Below, one piece after another: positions 50,174 to 58,184 of a DNA stretch of 64,000 nucleotides. The first letter of the stretch is position 1; every line of letters starts with the position of its first letter. The position numbers were made by a program, and so were the translations under genes. Origin of the DNA: Rhodococcus koreensis (GTDB lineage Bacteria; Actinomycetota; Actinomycetes; Mycobacteriales; Mycobacteriaceae); the NCBI RefSeq assembly GCF_900105905.1, contig NZ_FNSV01000005.1:8025501-8089500 (forward strand), read 5' to 3'. The notes beneath the pieces are model-generated. The model was not told the origin of the DNA. It did not search any database and was given only the letters and a program-made list of their open reading frames with translations.

Positions 50174-50619
50174 TCCTCCCCCCTGACGAACAGTGTCGAC
50201 GTCATCGTGCTCACGTGATCGCCTGTGGCGTCACGGATCTCGATGTCGGCGACGAGCAGGGTGTGCGGGCCGCGCGAGGTCACGTGCGTCACGGTGAGCA
50301 CGGCGGAGAGTTCGTCGCCCGCGACGACGGGGCGGTGGGACGTGGCGTGCTCGGTGCTGTGCACCATATTGACCGGCTCGATCCCCGACGTCGGATCGGC
50401 GACCAGTTGCGCGAGTGCGCGTTCCTGCACGATGACGGGAAACGTGGGCGGGGCAACGAGATCGGCGTGACCGGCGGCGCGGGCACTGTCGACGTCGAAC
50501 GACGTCGGGTTGGTGGCGAAGACGGCGCGGGCGAATTCCCTGATCTTCTCGCGGCCCACGAGGTAGGGCTCGGTCGGTGGGTAGACACGACCCTCGATCT
50601 CCGGATTCACTCCCATCAC
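50170..50619 (-). CDS. FAS1-like dehydratase domain protein, HadA-like
   Basis: A 149-residue hot-dog protein of the FAS1-like dehydratase family (HadA/HadC type), beginning MMGVNPEIEGRVYPPTEPYLVGREKIREFA and with the APPTFPVIVQERAL segment. It lacks the catalytic hydratase motif and probably serves as the scaffold/binding half of a heterodimer with the HadB-like protein. Start ATG 50619 or 50616. It overlaps hadB-like by 4 bp. Confidence 0.85.
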   Translation of the reverse strand: MMGVNPEIEGRVYPPTEPYLVGREKIREFARAVFATNPTSFDVDSARAAGHADLVAPPTFPVIVQERALAQLVADPTSGIEPVNMVHSTEHATSHRPVVAGDELSAVLTVTHVTSRGPHTLLVADIEIRDATGDHVSTMTSTLFVRGEE

Positions 50620-50697
50620 GTCAGCCTAGAGACGTGAGGTCCGGTGGGCAGGGCGAAGCGTCACGAATGTGTTGCGGGCGTGCGTGCCCTGATGCAA

Positions 50698-50734
50698 CGA
50701 AACCCCCGCCGGATGCGTCCGGCGAGGGTTTCGG
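50698..50734 (-). terminator. Intrinsic terminator downstream of the 30-codon gene
   Basis: CGAAACCCCCGCCGGA (50699 side) and TCCGGCGAGGGTTTCG pair around TGCG with a single A bulge/mismatch. In the minus direction, it follows the stop of the small ORF at 50757 by about 22 bases and ends with TTTCGTTGC. Confidence 0.8.
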
Positions 50735-50756
50735 GGTATCGACTGATCGACAACCG

Positions 50757-50849
50757 TCAGACGGGATCGACCATCAGCAGTTGGGCCCAGTAGGTGGCGC
50801 CTTCGGCACCGAGGTAGGGAAGTAGATGATCAAAAATGATCGTCGACAT
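50757..50849 (-). CDS. 30-residue small protein (too short for usual gene calling)
   Basis: ATG 50849 preceded by TGGAG with 5-base spacing (ATGGAGCGAGC then ATG), ending in TGA 50757-50759. The peptide is mostly hydrophobic with aromatic residues: an N-terminal MSTIIFDHLLPYLG, a Gly-Ala-Glu middle, and ATYWAQLLMVDPV. An intrinsic terminator follows within 25 bases, as expected for a real mono-cistronic gene. No family recognised. It could be a membrane-active or regulatory micropeptide, or a leader peptide; only the layout is direct evidence. Confidence 0.6.
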   Translation of the reverse strand: MSTIIFDHLLPYLGAEGATYWAQLLMVDPV

Positions 50850-51009
50850 GCTCGCTCCATTCTCTGTTCGGGCACTGCGCACGGGAAGAACGAGCCATCG
50901 GCACCGCACTGACCGGCGCCGGAGACCGTATCACCGGACAGGACTCCGAGGGTAACAGTCTGAGCGTGATCCACAACCCCACACGTCCCACCGGTGCCAC
51001 ACTGAGGAC

Positions 51010-51195
51010 ATGACTGACGAAGATCACCTCTGGTACTACAACGTCGAGGACGGCACCGTCACGCAGGGGAAGGCGGCGTCGTCGATGACGCGGATGGGCC
51101 CGTATCCCGACCGCGCGTCGGCGGAGAAGGCGCTGCAGATCGCTGCGGAGCGGAACAAGGCGGCGGACCGGGCCGACGAGGAGTGGAACAACTAG
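51010..51195 (+). CDS. Small conserved hypothetical protein
   Basis: A 61-residue charged protein, ATG 51010, starting MTDEDHLWYYNVEDGTVTQGKAASSMTRMGPYPDRASAEKAL and resembling short SPOR-like actinobacterial proteins. It is divergent from the 30-codon gene over about 160 bp. The RNB nuclease gene follows 30 bp after its stop. Function unknown. Confidence 0.7.
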   Translation: MTDEDHLWYYNVEDGTVTQGKAASSMTRMGPYPDRASAEKALQIAAERNKAADRADEEWNN

Positions 51196-51225
51196 CGTTA
51201 CGGAAAGGGTGTGCGCGAGGTGCCG

Positions 51226-52626
51226 ATGAGTCGTTTCGTTGCGCGCGGAATCGATTTCGGCACCGTGCGCACCGAATTCCACCTGCCGGACGGGTATCCG
51301 CCCGCCGCGGTCGCGCAGGCGCGGACGGCGTCCGACCGGTTCGCGTCCGGACGGCAGGACCGCACCGATCTGGCGTTCGTCACCATCGATCCGCCCGATT
51401 CGATGGATCTCGATCAGGCGTTGCACCTCGAGCGGACAGCCGACGGGTTCGTCCTGCACTACGCGATCGCGGACGTCGGCGCCGTCGTGGAGCCCGGTGG
51501 GGTGCTCGACGTGGAGACCCGCAAACGCGGGCAGACGTTCTACCTCCCCGACGGCAAGGTGCCGCTGCATCCCCAGGAACTCTCGGAGGGATCGGCGAGC
51601 CTTCTGCCGGGTGAGGACCGCCCGGCGGTGGTGTGGCGGATCGAACTCGACGAGTCGGCCGAGCCGCTGTCGTGCACCGTGTCCCGTGCCACTGTGCGGT
51701 CCGTGGCCCGACTCGAATACTCCGGTGTGCAGGCCGATGCGGAGGCGGGGCGACTGCATCCGTCCATTGCGTCGCTGCCCGAGTTCGGCCGGCTCCGCAC
51801 GGCGGCGGCGGTGGCGCGCGGAGCCATCGAACTCCGGCTCCCCGAGCAGGAGGTGGTGCCGGACGGCGACAGCTGGCGCGTCGACCTCGCGCCCCGCACC
51901 GAGGCCGACGACTGGAACGCCGAGGTCTCACTGCTGACCGGAATGTGTGCGGCCGCCATGATGCTCGACGCGAAGATCGGATTGCTCCGCACTCTGCCGC
52001 CTGCCGGGCCGGACGCGGTCGGGGCGCTGCGGCGCACAGCGGCGGCACTCGGGGTCGACTGGCCCGAGAGCGTCGGTGTCGGTGAACTCCTGGCGCGGTT
52101 GGACCCGAATTCGGCGTCGACGCTGGTGCTGATGACCGAGGCGCCGTCACTGCTGCGGGGCGCCGACTACGCGGCGTTCGACGGCACCCTGCCGGAACTG
52201 ACGGCGCACGCCGCCATCGGCGCCCCCTACGCGCACGTGACCGCGCCGCTGCGCCGGCTCTCGGACCGGTACTCCACGGAGGTGTGCCTGGCCGTGTCCG
52301 CCGGAACGCCGGTGCCGTCCTGGGCGCGGGACGCCCTCGGATCGATGCCCGAGATCATGGGCGGCTCGGATTCCCTCGCGAGCAAGATCGACCGGGCCTG
52401 CATCGACCTCACCGAGGCGACCGTGCTCGCCGACCGGGTGGGGGAGACGTTCGACGCGACCGTGCTGCGGTCACGGAACGGCAAACGCACCGCGGACGTG
52501 TTCGTCCCGTCGGTGTCCGTGATGGCCAAATGTGTCGGCGACCCCGCCGAGGGCGAGCAGGTGAAGATCAGACTCGTCTCCGCCGACGTCGCGAAGCGGA
52601 CCGTCGAATTCGGTTATCCCGCATAG
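51226..52626 (+). CDS. RNB-domain ribonuclease (RNase II/R family)
   Basis: A 466-residue exoribonuclease-like protein. The RNB catalytic signature DPPDSMDLDQAL (about residues 55-66) has the conserved acidic residues that bind Mg2+. The C-terminal YAHVTAPLRRLSDRYSTEVCL segment is the usual RNA-clamping RxxD-containing region. N-terminal cold-shock domains are missing, so the protein is short compared with RNase R (about 750). ATG 51226 is chosen for its GAGG; GTG 51211 is an alternative. Confidence 0.88.
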   Translation: MSRFVARGIDFGTVRTEFHLPDGYPPAAVAQARTASDRFASGRQDRTDLAFVTIDPPDSMDLDQALHLERTADGFVLHYAIADVGAVVEPGGVLDVETRKRGQTFYLPDGKVPLHPQELSEGSASLLPGEDRPAVVWRIELDESAEPLSCTVSRATVRSVARLEYSGVQADAEAGRLHPSIASLPEFGRLRTAAAVARGAIELRLPEQEVVPDGDSWRVDLAPRTEADDWNAEVSLLTGMCAAAMMLDAKIGLLRTLPPAGPDAVGALRRTAAALGVDWPESVGVGELLARLDPNSASTLVLMTEAPSLLRGADYAAFDGTLPELTAHAAIGAPYAHVTAPLRRLSDRYSTEVCLAVSAGTPVPSWARDALGSMPEIMGGSDSLASKIDRACIDLTEATVLADRVGETFDATVLRSRNGKRTADVFVPSVSVMAKCVGDPAEGEQVKIRLVSADVAKRTVEFGYPA

Positions 52627-52630
52627 CGGG

Positions 52631-53596
52631 TCAGGTGCGGAACCGGTCCGTCGCCTCGACCAGGTGGTGGACGATGCCTGGTTCCATCGCGGAGTGCCCA
52701 GCGTCGTCGACGATCTCGAGCCGGGAACCCGGCCACGCCCGGTGCAGCGCCCACGCGCTGGCCGCCGGGCAGACCACGTCGTAGCGGCCCTGCACGATCA
52801 CGCCCGGAATGCCATCCAGCGCGACGGCGTCCCGCAGCAGCTGGCCCTCGTCCAGGAATCCGCGATGGTGGAAGTAGTGGTTCTCGATGCGGGCGAAGGC
52901 CAGCGCGAACCTCGGCTGGGACGTCTCCACCACCCGTTCCGGTTTGGGGAGCAGCGAACTCGTCGCGCCCTCCCACGTGGACCACGCGACCGCGGCCCTC
53001 GTCGCGACGTCGGCGTCGTCGGAGTGCAGGAGCCGGTGATAGGCCTCGACGAGATCCCCGCCCCGCTCCGGCTCCGGCACCGGCGCCAGGAACTCGTCCC
53101 ACAGTTCGGGGAACAGGTGTCCGGCACCGCCGTTGTAGTACCAGTCGATCTCGCTGCGGCGGAGCAGGAAGATGCCGCGCAGCACCAGTTCGGTGACCCG
53201 GTGGGGGTGCTGCTGGGCATAGGCGAGTGCCAGCGTGGAGCCCCACGACCCGCCGAAGACCTGCCACCGGTCGATGCCGAGATGCTCACGCAGCAGTTCG
53301 ATGTCGCCGAGGAGGCGGCCGGTGGTGTTGACCGACAGATCGGCCCCGTCGGCGACGTGGGGTGTGGAACGCCCGCACCCGCGCTGGTCGAGCAGCACGA
53401 TCCGGTACACCCGCGGGTCGAAGAACTGGCGTTGCGCGGGGTCGGTGCCGCCGCCGGGCCCGCCGTGGAGGAACACGACCGGCTTCCCGTCGGGGTTTCC
53501 GCTCTGCTCCCAGTACATCTGCTGGCCGTCGCCGACGTCGAGGTGCCCGAACTGATACGGCTCGAGCGGCGGGTACAGGGTGCGCAACTGGCTCAC
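52631..53596 (-). CDS. pip: Proline iminopeptidase
   Basis: Removes N-terminal proline from peptides. The 321-residue alpha/beta hydrolase has HGGPGGGTDP near residue 45 (oxyanion), nucleophile Ser in FGGSWGSTLALAYAQ, acid in GRYDVVCP, and His in DDAGHSAMEPG. Start ATG 53596; it follows the lipoprotein gene by 7 bp in the same direction. Confidence 0.95.
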   Translation of the reverse strand: MSQLRTLYPPLEPYQFGHLDVGDGQQMYWEQSGNPDGKPVVFLHGGPGGGTDPAQRQFFDPRVYRIVLLDQRGCGRSTPHVADGADLSVNTTGRLLGDIELLREHLGIDRWQVFGGSWGSTLALAYAQQHPHRVTELVLRGIFLLRRSEIDWYYNGGAGHLFPELWDEFLAPVPEPERGGDLVEAYHRLLHSDDADVATRAAVAWSTWEGATSSLLPKPERVVETSQPRFALAFARIENHYFHHRGFLDEGQLLRDAVALDGIPGVIVQGRYDVVCPAASAWALHRAWPGSRLEIVDDAGHSAMEPGIVHHLVEATDRFRT

Positions 53597-53603
53597 GTCG
53601 GCC

Positions 53604-54059
53604 TCAGAACCCGATCAGGCCGGACGCCAGATCGGGGATCTCCAGCGCGGTGATCGCCTGCTGCCGGATGTCGGGGCAGGCCGCCGTCGTGATGACGTCG
53701 ATCCGGGCCCGGTCCTGCAGGAAGTCGAGCGCATTGAGGTTGTTCTTCGCGATCCACGTGCCGACCAGGCCGTTCAATCCGGTCTTCCCGATCGTCGGGG
53801 TGTAGGTGCGCCAGCTCTGCAACTGACCCTCGAGGTCGGTGCACAGCTGGGCGGCCTGCGCCTCGGTGACGCCACCCGGCACCAGGGCGGTGCCGGGAAC
53901 CGCGGTGGTGGCCGGCGGCGGGGGCGCGGTGGTGCCGGGTGCGGGGGCGGGGCCCTGTCCGGCGCACCCTGTGACCAGCGCCGCGGCCGCCACCGTCCCG
54001 GCCGCGGCTGCGGCCAGGCGGTGACGACGTCCGAAGCCGTGCACGCGTCGCTGTCCCAT
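53604..54059 (-). CDS. Predicted lipoprotein
   Basis: A 151-residue secreted protein with a basic head (GQRRVHGFGRRHR), a hydrophobic Ala-rich stretch and lipobox LVTGC. The Pro/Thr-rich linker is followed by a helical domain with two cysteines (AQLCTDLE and TAACPDIRQQ). ATG 54059 is best spaced after GAGGGGG; the ATG at 54065 sits too close. It stands between panB and pip on the same strand, so the three may share transcripts. Function unknown. Confidence 0.7.
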   Translation of the reverse strand: MGQRRVHGFGRRHRLAAAAAGTVAAAALVTGCAGQGPAPAPGTTAPPPPATTAVPGTALVPGGVTEAQAAQLCTDLEGQLQSWRTYTPTIGKTGLNGLVGTWIAKNNLNALDFLQDRARIDVITTAACPDIRQQAITALEIPDLASGLIGF

Positions 54060-54105
54060 GAACATCCCCCTCGAGTGTGTGCCGGCCCGGTGAGTCGAGG
54101 ACGAC

Positions 54106-54975
54106 CTAGAAGCTGTGCTCTTCCGCCGGAAACGTTCCGGTGCGCACTTCGGCCGCGTAGGCGACGGCCGCGTTGCGCAACTCGTCACCGACGTTACCGA
54201 AGCGCTTGACGAACTTCGCCGTCTTGCCACTGGTGTAGCCGGCCATGTCCTGCCACACGAGGACCTGGGCGTCGCATTCGGCGCCCGCTCCGATGCCCAC
54301 GGTGGGGATGGTGAGCTTGCGGGTGACCTGGCCTGCGATCTCGGCGGGCACCATCTCCATGACGACGGAGAACGCGCCGGCCTCCTGCACGGCGATCGCG
54401 TCGGCGACCAACTGCTCGGAGGCGTCGCCGCGGCCCTGCACGCGGAATCCGCCGAGCGAGTTGACGCTCTGCGGGGTGAACCCGACGTGGGCCATGACGG
54501 GGATGCCCGCGGCGGTGATCGCGGCGATCTGCGGAGCGACGCGCTCGCCGCCCTCGAGCTTGACCGCGTGGGCCAGCCCCTCCTTCATGAACCGGGTCGC
54601 GGACGCGAGGGCCTGCTCCGGCGAGCTTTCGTAGCTGCCGAACGGCAGGTCCGCGACCACGAGGGCGTGCGGCGCTCCGCGGACGACGCCGCGAACGAGG
54701 GGCAGGAGTTCGTCGATCGTGACCGGGACGGTGGTCTCGTATCCGTAGACGACGTTGGCGGCCGAGTCGCCGACGAGGAGGACCGGGATTCCGGCCTCTT
54801 CGAAGATGCGGGCGCTGGAGTAGTCGTAGGCGGTGAGCATCGACCAGCGTTCGCCCTCGGCCTTCATGGCCTGCAGGTGGTGGATCCGGGTCTTGCGCTT
54901 GGGAACGTCGTGCGATGGTGCTGATCCGTAGAGCCGATCTTCTGACGTGCTCGCGGACGACTTGCTATCGGACAT
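54106..54975 (-). CDS. panB: 3-methyl-2-oxobutanoate hydroxymethyltransferase
   Basis: First committed step of pantothenate synthesis, making ketopantoate from alpha-ketoisovalerate and methylene-THF. The 289-residue protein has the family signatures MLTAYDYSSARIFEEAGIPVLLVGDSAANV, LVVADLPFGSYE, VKLEGGERV, VMAHVGFTPQSV and IPTVGIGAGAECDAQVLVWQDM. ATG 54975 is preceded by AAAGGGA. The first 30 residues are a poorly conserved head, as in mycobacteria. Divergent from the CaeA-like hydrolase. Confidence 0.95.
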   Translation of the reverse strand: MSDSKSSASTSEDRLYGSAPSHDVPKRKTRIHHLQAMKAEGERWSMLTAYDYSSARIFEEAGIPVLLVGDSAANVVYGYETTVPVTIDELLPLVRGVVRGAPHALVVADLPFGSYESSPEQALASATRFMKEGLAHAVKLEGGERVAPQIAAITAAGIPVMAHVGFTPQSVNSLGGFRVQGRGDASEQLVADAIAVQEAGAFSVVMEMVPAEIAGQVTRKLTIPTVGIGAGAECDAQVLVWQDMAGYTSGKTAKFVKRFGNVGDELRNAAVAYAAEVRTGTFPAEEHSF

Positions 54976-55158
54976 CGTTGTCCCTTTCTGGCCTCGAGGC
55001 CCTTGACGGGTCCCCGGGTGCGGGTGATGACGCCTACAGTCTGCCACCGGCCGGCGGGGGAGCGAAGGGGTCGCGCGGGTGCAATGGGTCACACCTGCGG
55101 TCCGGTCTCTGACCTGCGGGAAGGCCCTTCGCCGCGGAACCCCTGGCACGATCGTCCT

Positions 55159-56727
55159 ATGTCGAAGAGTGCTCGGGTACCGGCCGCGTTCGCGGGGTGC
55201 ATCGCCGTCGTCCTTGTCGTCGCAGGCTGCGCGGGGGGCGGACAGGGCACCGGTGAGGCCGTCGCCGAACCGTCGGCGGCCGAGGCCGCTCCGGCCGGAC
55301 CGATCCCCGCCGGGCTCGAGGAGTTCTACACGCAGCAGGTGCAGTGGGGCTCGTGCGACGGGTTCAGCACGGACGGGTCCCCGCTCGGGGACACGCTCGA
55401 GTGCGCCGAGGTGACGGTGCCCAACGACTACGCGAATCCCGGCGGGGCCACCGCGCAGATCGCCGTCTCCCGCTCGAAGGCGACCGGCGACAAGATCGGA
55501 TCGCTGCTCGTGAACCCGGGCGGCCCCGGGGCGTCGGGTATCGGGCTGGCATCCGTGGCCGACGGCACCGCCATCGCCGAGCGGTTCGACGTCATCGGTT
55601 TCGATCCGCGCGGCGTCGGCGCGTCCACACCGCAGGTGACCTGCATGACCCCGGCGGAAGTGGACGCGAGGCGCAAGGACGACGACGTCGACATGAGCCC
55701 TGCCGGAATCGCACGAACCGAGGCCGAGAACCGCGACTACGCGGACAAGTGCGCGCAGCGGACCGGTGTCGACGTCCTCGCCCATGTCGGCACGAACGAC
55801 GTGGTGCGCGACATGGACGTCATCCGGGCGGTGCTCGGCGACGAGAAGCTGAACTACCTCGGCTATTCGTACGGAACCCGGCTCGGCTCCACGTACGCGG
55901 AGACGTTCCCCGGCAACGTGCGCGCGATGGTCCTCGACGGCGCCCTCGACCCGGAGCAGGACCCGACGCAGGAGGTGATCCTGCAGGCCGCCGGATTCCA
56001 GTCCGCGTTCGACGCGTTCGCCGCGGAGTGCATGCAGCAGAAGGACTGTCCGCTCGGCACCGACCCGGCGCAGGCGAATGCGAGGTTCCGGGCGCTCGTC
56101 GACCCGCTGATCGGCAAGCCCGCCGCGACCACCGACCCGCGCGGACTCAGCTACACCGACGCGATCACCGGCGTCCAGCAGGCGCTGTATTCGCCGAACC
56201 TCTGGGGCCCGCTCCGCGGCGGGCTGGAGAGCCTGCAGTCGGGGACGGGTGATTCGCTGCTGATGCTGGCGGACCTGTACGAGGGGCGCGCCGACGACGG
56301 CACGTATTCCAACCTCAACGACGCATTCAATTCCATCCGCTGCATGGACGATCCGCCCGTCACCGACCGCGCGGTTGTCGGGGAGGCGGACGTGCGGTAC
56401 CGCCAGGCGGCGCCGTTCCTCGACGACGGTCGCGGCACCGGCAACGCTCCACTGGACGTGTGCGCGTTCTGGCCTGCGCCGAACACGGGCGCGCCGCACA
56501 CCGTGTCCGCGCCGGGGATCCCGCCGGTCGTCGTCGTGTCGACGACCGAGGATCCGGCGACGCCGTACCAGGCGGGTGTGGATCTGGCGAAGCAGATGAA
56601 CGGCTCGCTCGTCTCGTACCGGGGCACCCAGCACACCGTCGTCCTCGACGGCGAGGCGTGCGTCGACGACGCCGTCACGGACTATCTCGTCGACCTCGCA
56701 GCGCCGCCCGCCGAACTGATGTGCTGA
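55159..56727 (+). CDS. TAP-domain lipoprotein hydrolase (CaeA/Hip1-like)
   Basis: A cell-envelope serine hydrolase similar to mycobacterial Hip1/CaeA. The 522-residue protein has a Sec/lipoprotein signal with lipobox AGC (Cys24). The alpha/beta core has the oxyanion loop NPGGPGASG (119-127), nucleophile Ser237 in GYSYGT, acid in TTEDPATPYQAG, and His in RGTQHTVV; a C-terminal TAP-like domain follows. It lies beside panB as in M. tuberculosis, where Hip1 is a protease. Start ATG 55159. Confidence 0.88.
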   Translation: MSKSARVPAAFAGCIAVVLVVAGCAGGGQGTGEAVAEPSAAEAAPAGPIPAGLEEFYTQQVQWGSCDGFSTDGSPLGDTLECAEVTVPNDYANPGGATAQIAVSRSKATGDKIGSLLVNPGGPGASGIGLASVADGTAIAERFDVIGFDPRGVGASTPQVTCMTPAEVDARRKDDDVDMSPAGIARTEAENRDYADKCAQRTGVDVLAHVGTNDVVRDMDVIRAVLGDEKLNYLGYSYGTRLGSTYAETFPGNVRAMVLDGALDPEQDPTQEVILQAAGFQSAFDAFAAECMQQKDCPLGTDPAQANARFRALVDPLIGKPAATTDPRGLSYTDAITGVQQALYSPNLWGPLRGGLESLQSGTGDSLLMLADLYEGRADDGTYSNLNDAFNSIRCMDDPPVTDRAVVGEADVRYRQAAPFLDDGRGTGNAPLDVCAFWPAPNTGAPHTVSAPGIPPVVVVSTTEDPATPYQAGVDLAKQMNGSLVSYRGTQHTVVLDGEACVDDAVTDYLVDLAAPPAELMC

Positions 56728-56804
56728 CCGGTGCCTGTGACGGGATCGCCCGAGGTGCCCGCACGCTGGCCCGATGCGGAATCCGGAACAGCCGAATCAA
56801 CGAA

Positions 56805-56820
56805 GTAACACAGATTTAAC
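56805..56820 (+). promoter_or_regulatory. GlnR-like half-site upstream of glnA2
   Basis: GTAAC (56805-56809), six bases, then TTAAC (56816-56820), about 25-40 bp before the glnA2 ATG. The spacing resembles GlnR sites in actinobacteria (GTnAC-n6-GnAAC). Regulator assignment is an inference from the gene downstream. Confidence 0.3.
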
Positions 56821-56843
56821 GAACTTTGCTTACTCTCGCGGAC

Positions 56844-58184
56844 ATGGATCGCCAAAAGGAATTCGTGCTTCGCACCCTCGAAGAGCGCGACATTCGGTTC
56901 GTCCGATTGTGGTTCACGGACGTTCTCGGATACCTGAAATCGGTGGCGATCGCCCCCGCGGAACTGGAAGGTGCCTTCGAGGAAGGCATCGGCTTCGACG
57001 GATCCGCGATCGAGGGCTTCTCCCGGGTGTCCGAGGCGGACACGGTCGCGAAGCCGGACGCCTCCACCTTCCAGGTGCTGCCGTGGAGTTCGAGCAAGGG
57101 GCATCAGCATTCCGCCCGCATGTTCTGCGACATCGCCATGCCGGACGGTTCGCCGTCCTGGGCGGATTCGCGGCACGTGCTGCGCCGCCAGCTGAACAAG
57201 GCCAGCGATCTGGGCTTCAGCTGCTACGTGCACCCCGAGATCGAGTTCTTCCTCCTCGAGAACGGGCCGATCGACGGCACCCCGCCGAAGCCCGCCGACT
57301 CCGGCGGCTACTTCGACCAGGCCGTGCACGACTCCGCGCCCAACTTCCGCCGCCACGCCATCGACGCGCTCGAGTCGATGGGCATCTCCGTCGAGTTCAG
57401 CCACCACGAGGCGGCTCCCGGCCAGCAGGAGATCGACCTGCGGTACGCGGACGCCCTGTCGATGGCCGACAACGTGATGACGTTCCGGTACGTCGTCAAG
57501 GAGGTCGCGATCGCCGAGGGCGTGCGCGCCACCTTCATGCCCAAGCCGTTCAGCGATCAGGCCGGCTCGGCGATGCACACCCACATGAGCCTGTTCGAGG
57601 GCGACACCAACGCCTTCCACAACCCGGACGACCCGATGCAGCTGTCGGAGACCGGTAAGGCGTTCATCGCCGGCATCCTCGAGCACGCCAACGAGATCAG
57701 CGCCGTCACCAACCAGTGGGTGAACTCCTACAAGCGCCTGATCCACGGCGGCGAGGCCCCGACCGCGGCGTCCTGGGGTCCGTCCAACCGGTCGGCGCTG
57801 GTCCGCGTCCCGATGTACACGCCGAACAAGGCGTCGTCGCGTCGTGTCGAGATCCGCAGCCCAGATTCGGCCTGCAACCCGTACCTGACGTTCGCGGTAC
57901 TCCTCGCCGCGGGTCTGCGCGGAATCGAGAAGGGCTACGAACTGCCCCCCGAGGCCGAGGACGACGTGTGGGCGCTGACGTCGGCCGAGCGCCGCGCCAT
58001 GGGCTACCGGGAGCTGCCCGGCAACCTCGACGGCGCACTGCGCGAGATGGAGAAGTCGGAGCTGGTGGCCGAAGCCCTCGGCGAGCACGTGTTCGACTTC
58101 TTCCTGCGCAACAAGCGGCGTGAGTGGGAGGAGTACCGGAGCCACGTGACGCCGTTCGAACTCAAGACGTATCTGGGGTTGTGA
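56844..58184 (+). CDS. glnA2: Glutamine synthetase GlnA2
   Basis: Type I glutamine synthetase of the GlnA2 subgroup (glutamate + NH3 + ATP). The 446-residue protein matches the mycobacterial GlnA2 in length and begins MDRQKEFVLRTLEERDIRFVRLWFTDVLG. Catalytic motifs include EGIGFDGSAIEGFSR, HPEIEFFL, MPKPFSDQAGSAMHTHMSL and NRSALVRVP; the adenylylation-loop region is NPYLTFAVLLAAGL. An in-frame TTG at 56826 is a less likely start. It forms an operon with glnE through a GTGA overlap. Confidence 0.95.
   Translation: MDRQKEFVLRTLEERDIRFVRLWFTDVLGYLKSVAIAPAELEGAFEEGIGFDGSAIEGFSRVSEADTVAKPDASTFQVLPWSSSKGHQHSARMFCDIAMPDGSPSWADSRHVLRRQLNKASDLGFSCYVHPEIEFFLLENGPIDGTPPKPADSGGYFDQAVHDSAPNFRRHAIDALESMGISVEFSHHEAAPGQQEIDLRYADALSMADNVMTFRYVVKEVAIAEGVRATFMPKPFSDQAGSAMHTHMSLFEGDTNAFHNPDDPMQLSETGKAFIAGILEHANEISAVTNQWVNSYKRLIHGGEAPTAASWGPSNRSALVRVPMYTPNKASSRRVEIRSPDSACNPYLTFAVLLAAGLRGIEKGYELPPEAEDDVWALTSAERRAMGYRELPGNLDGALREMEKSELVAEALGEHVFDFFLRNKRREWEEYRSHVTPFELKTYLGL

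Noticed and set aside
54975..56634. Long upstream extension of the panB frame into the CaeA-like gene
   Set aside because: The extension is antisense to a strongly recognised hydrolase; panB has its own ribosome binding site and ATG at 54975.
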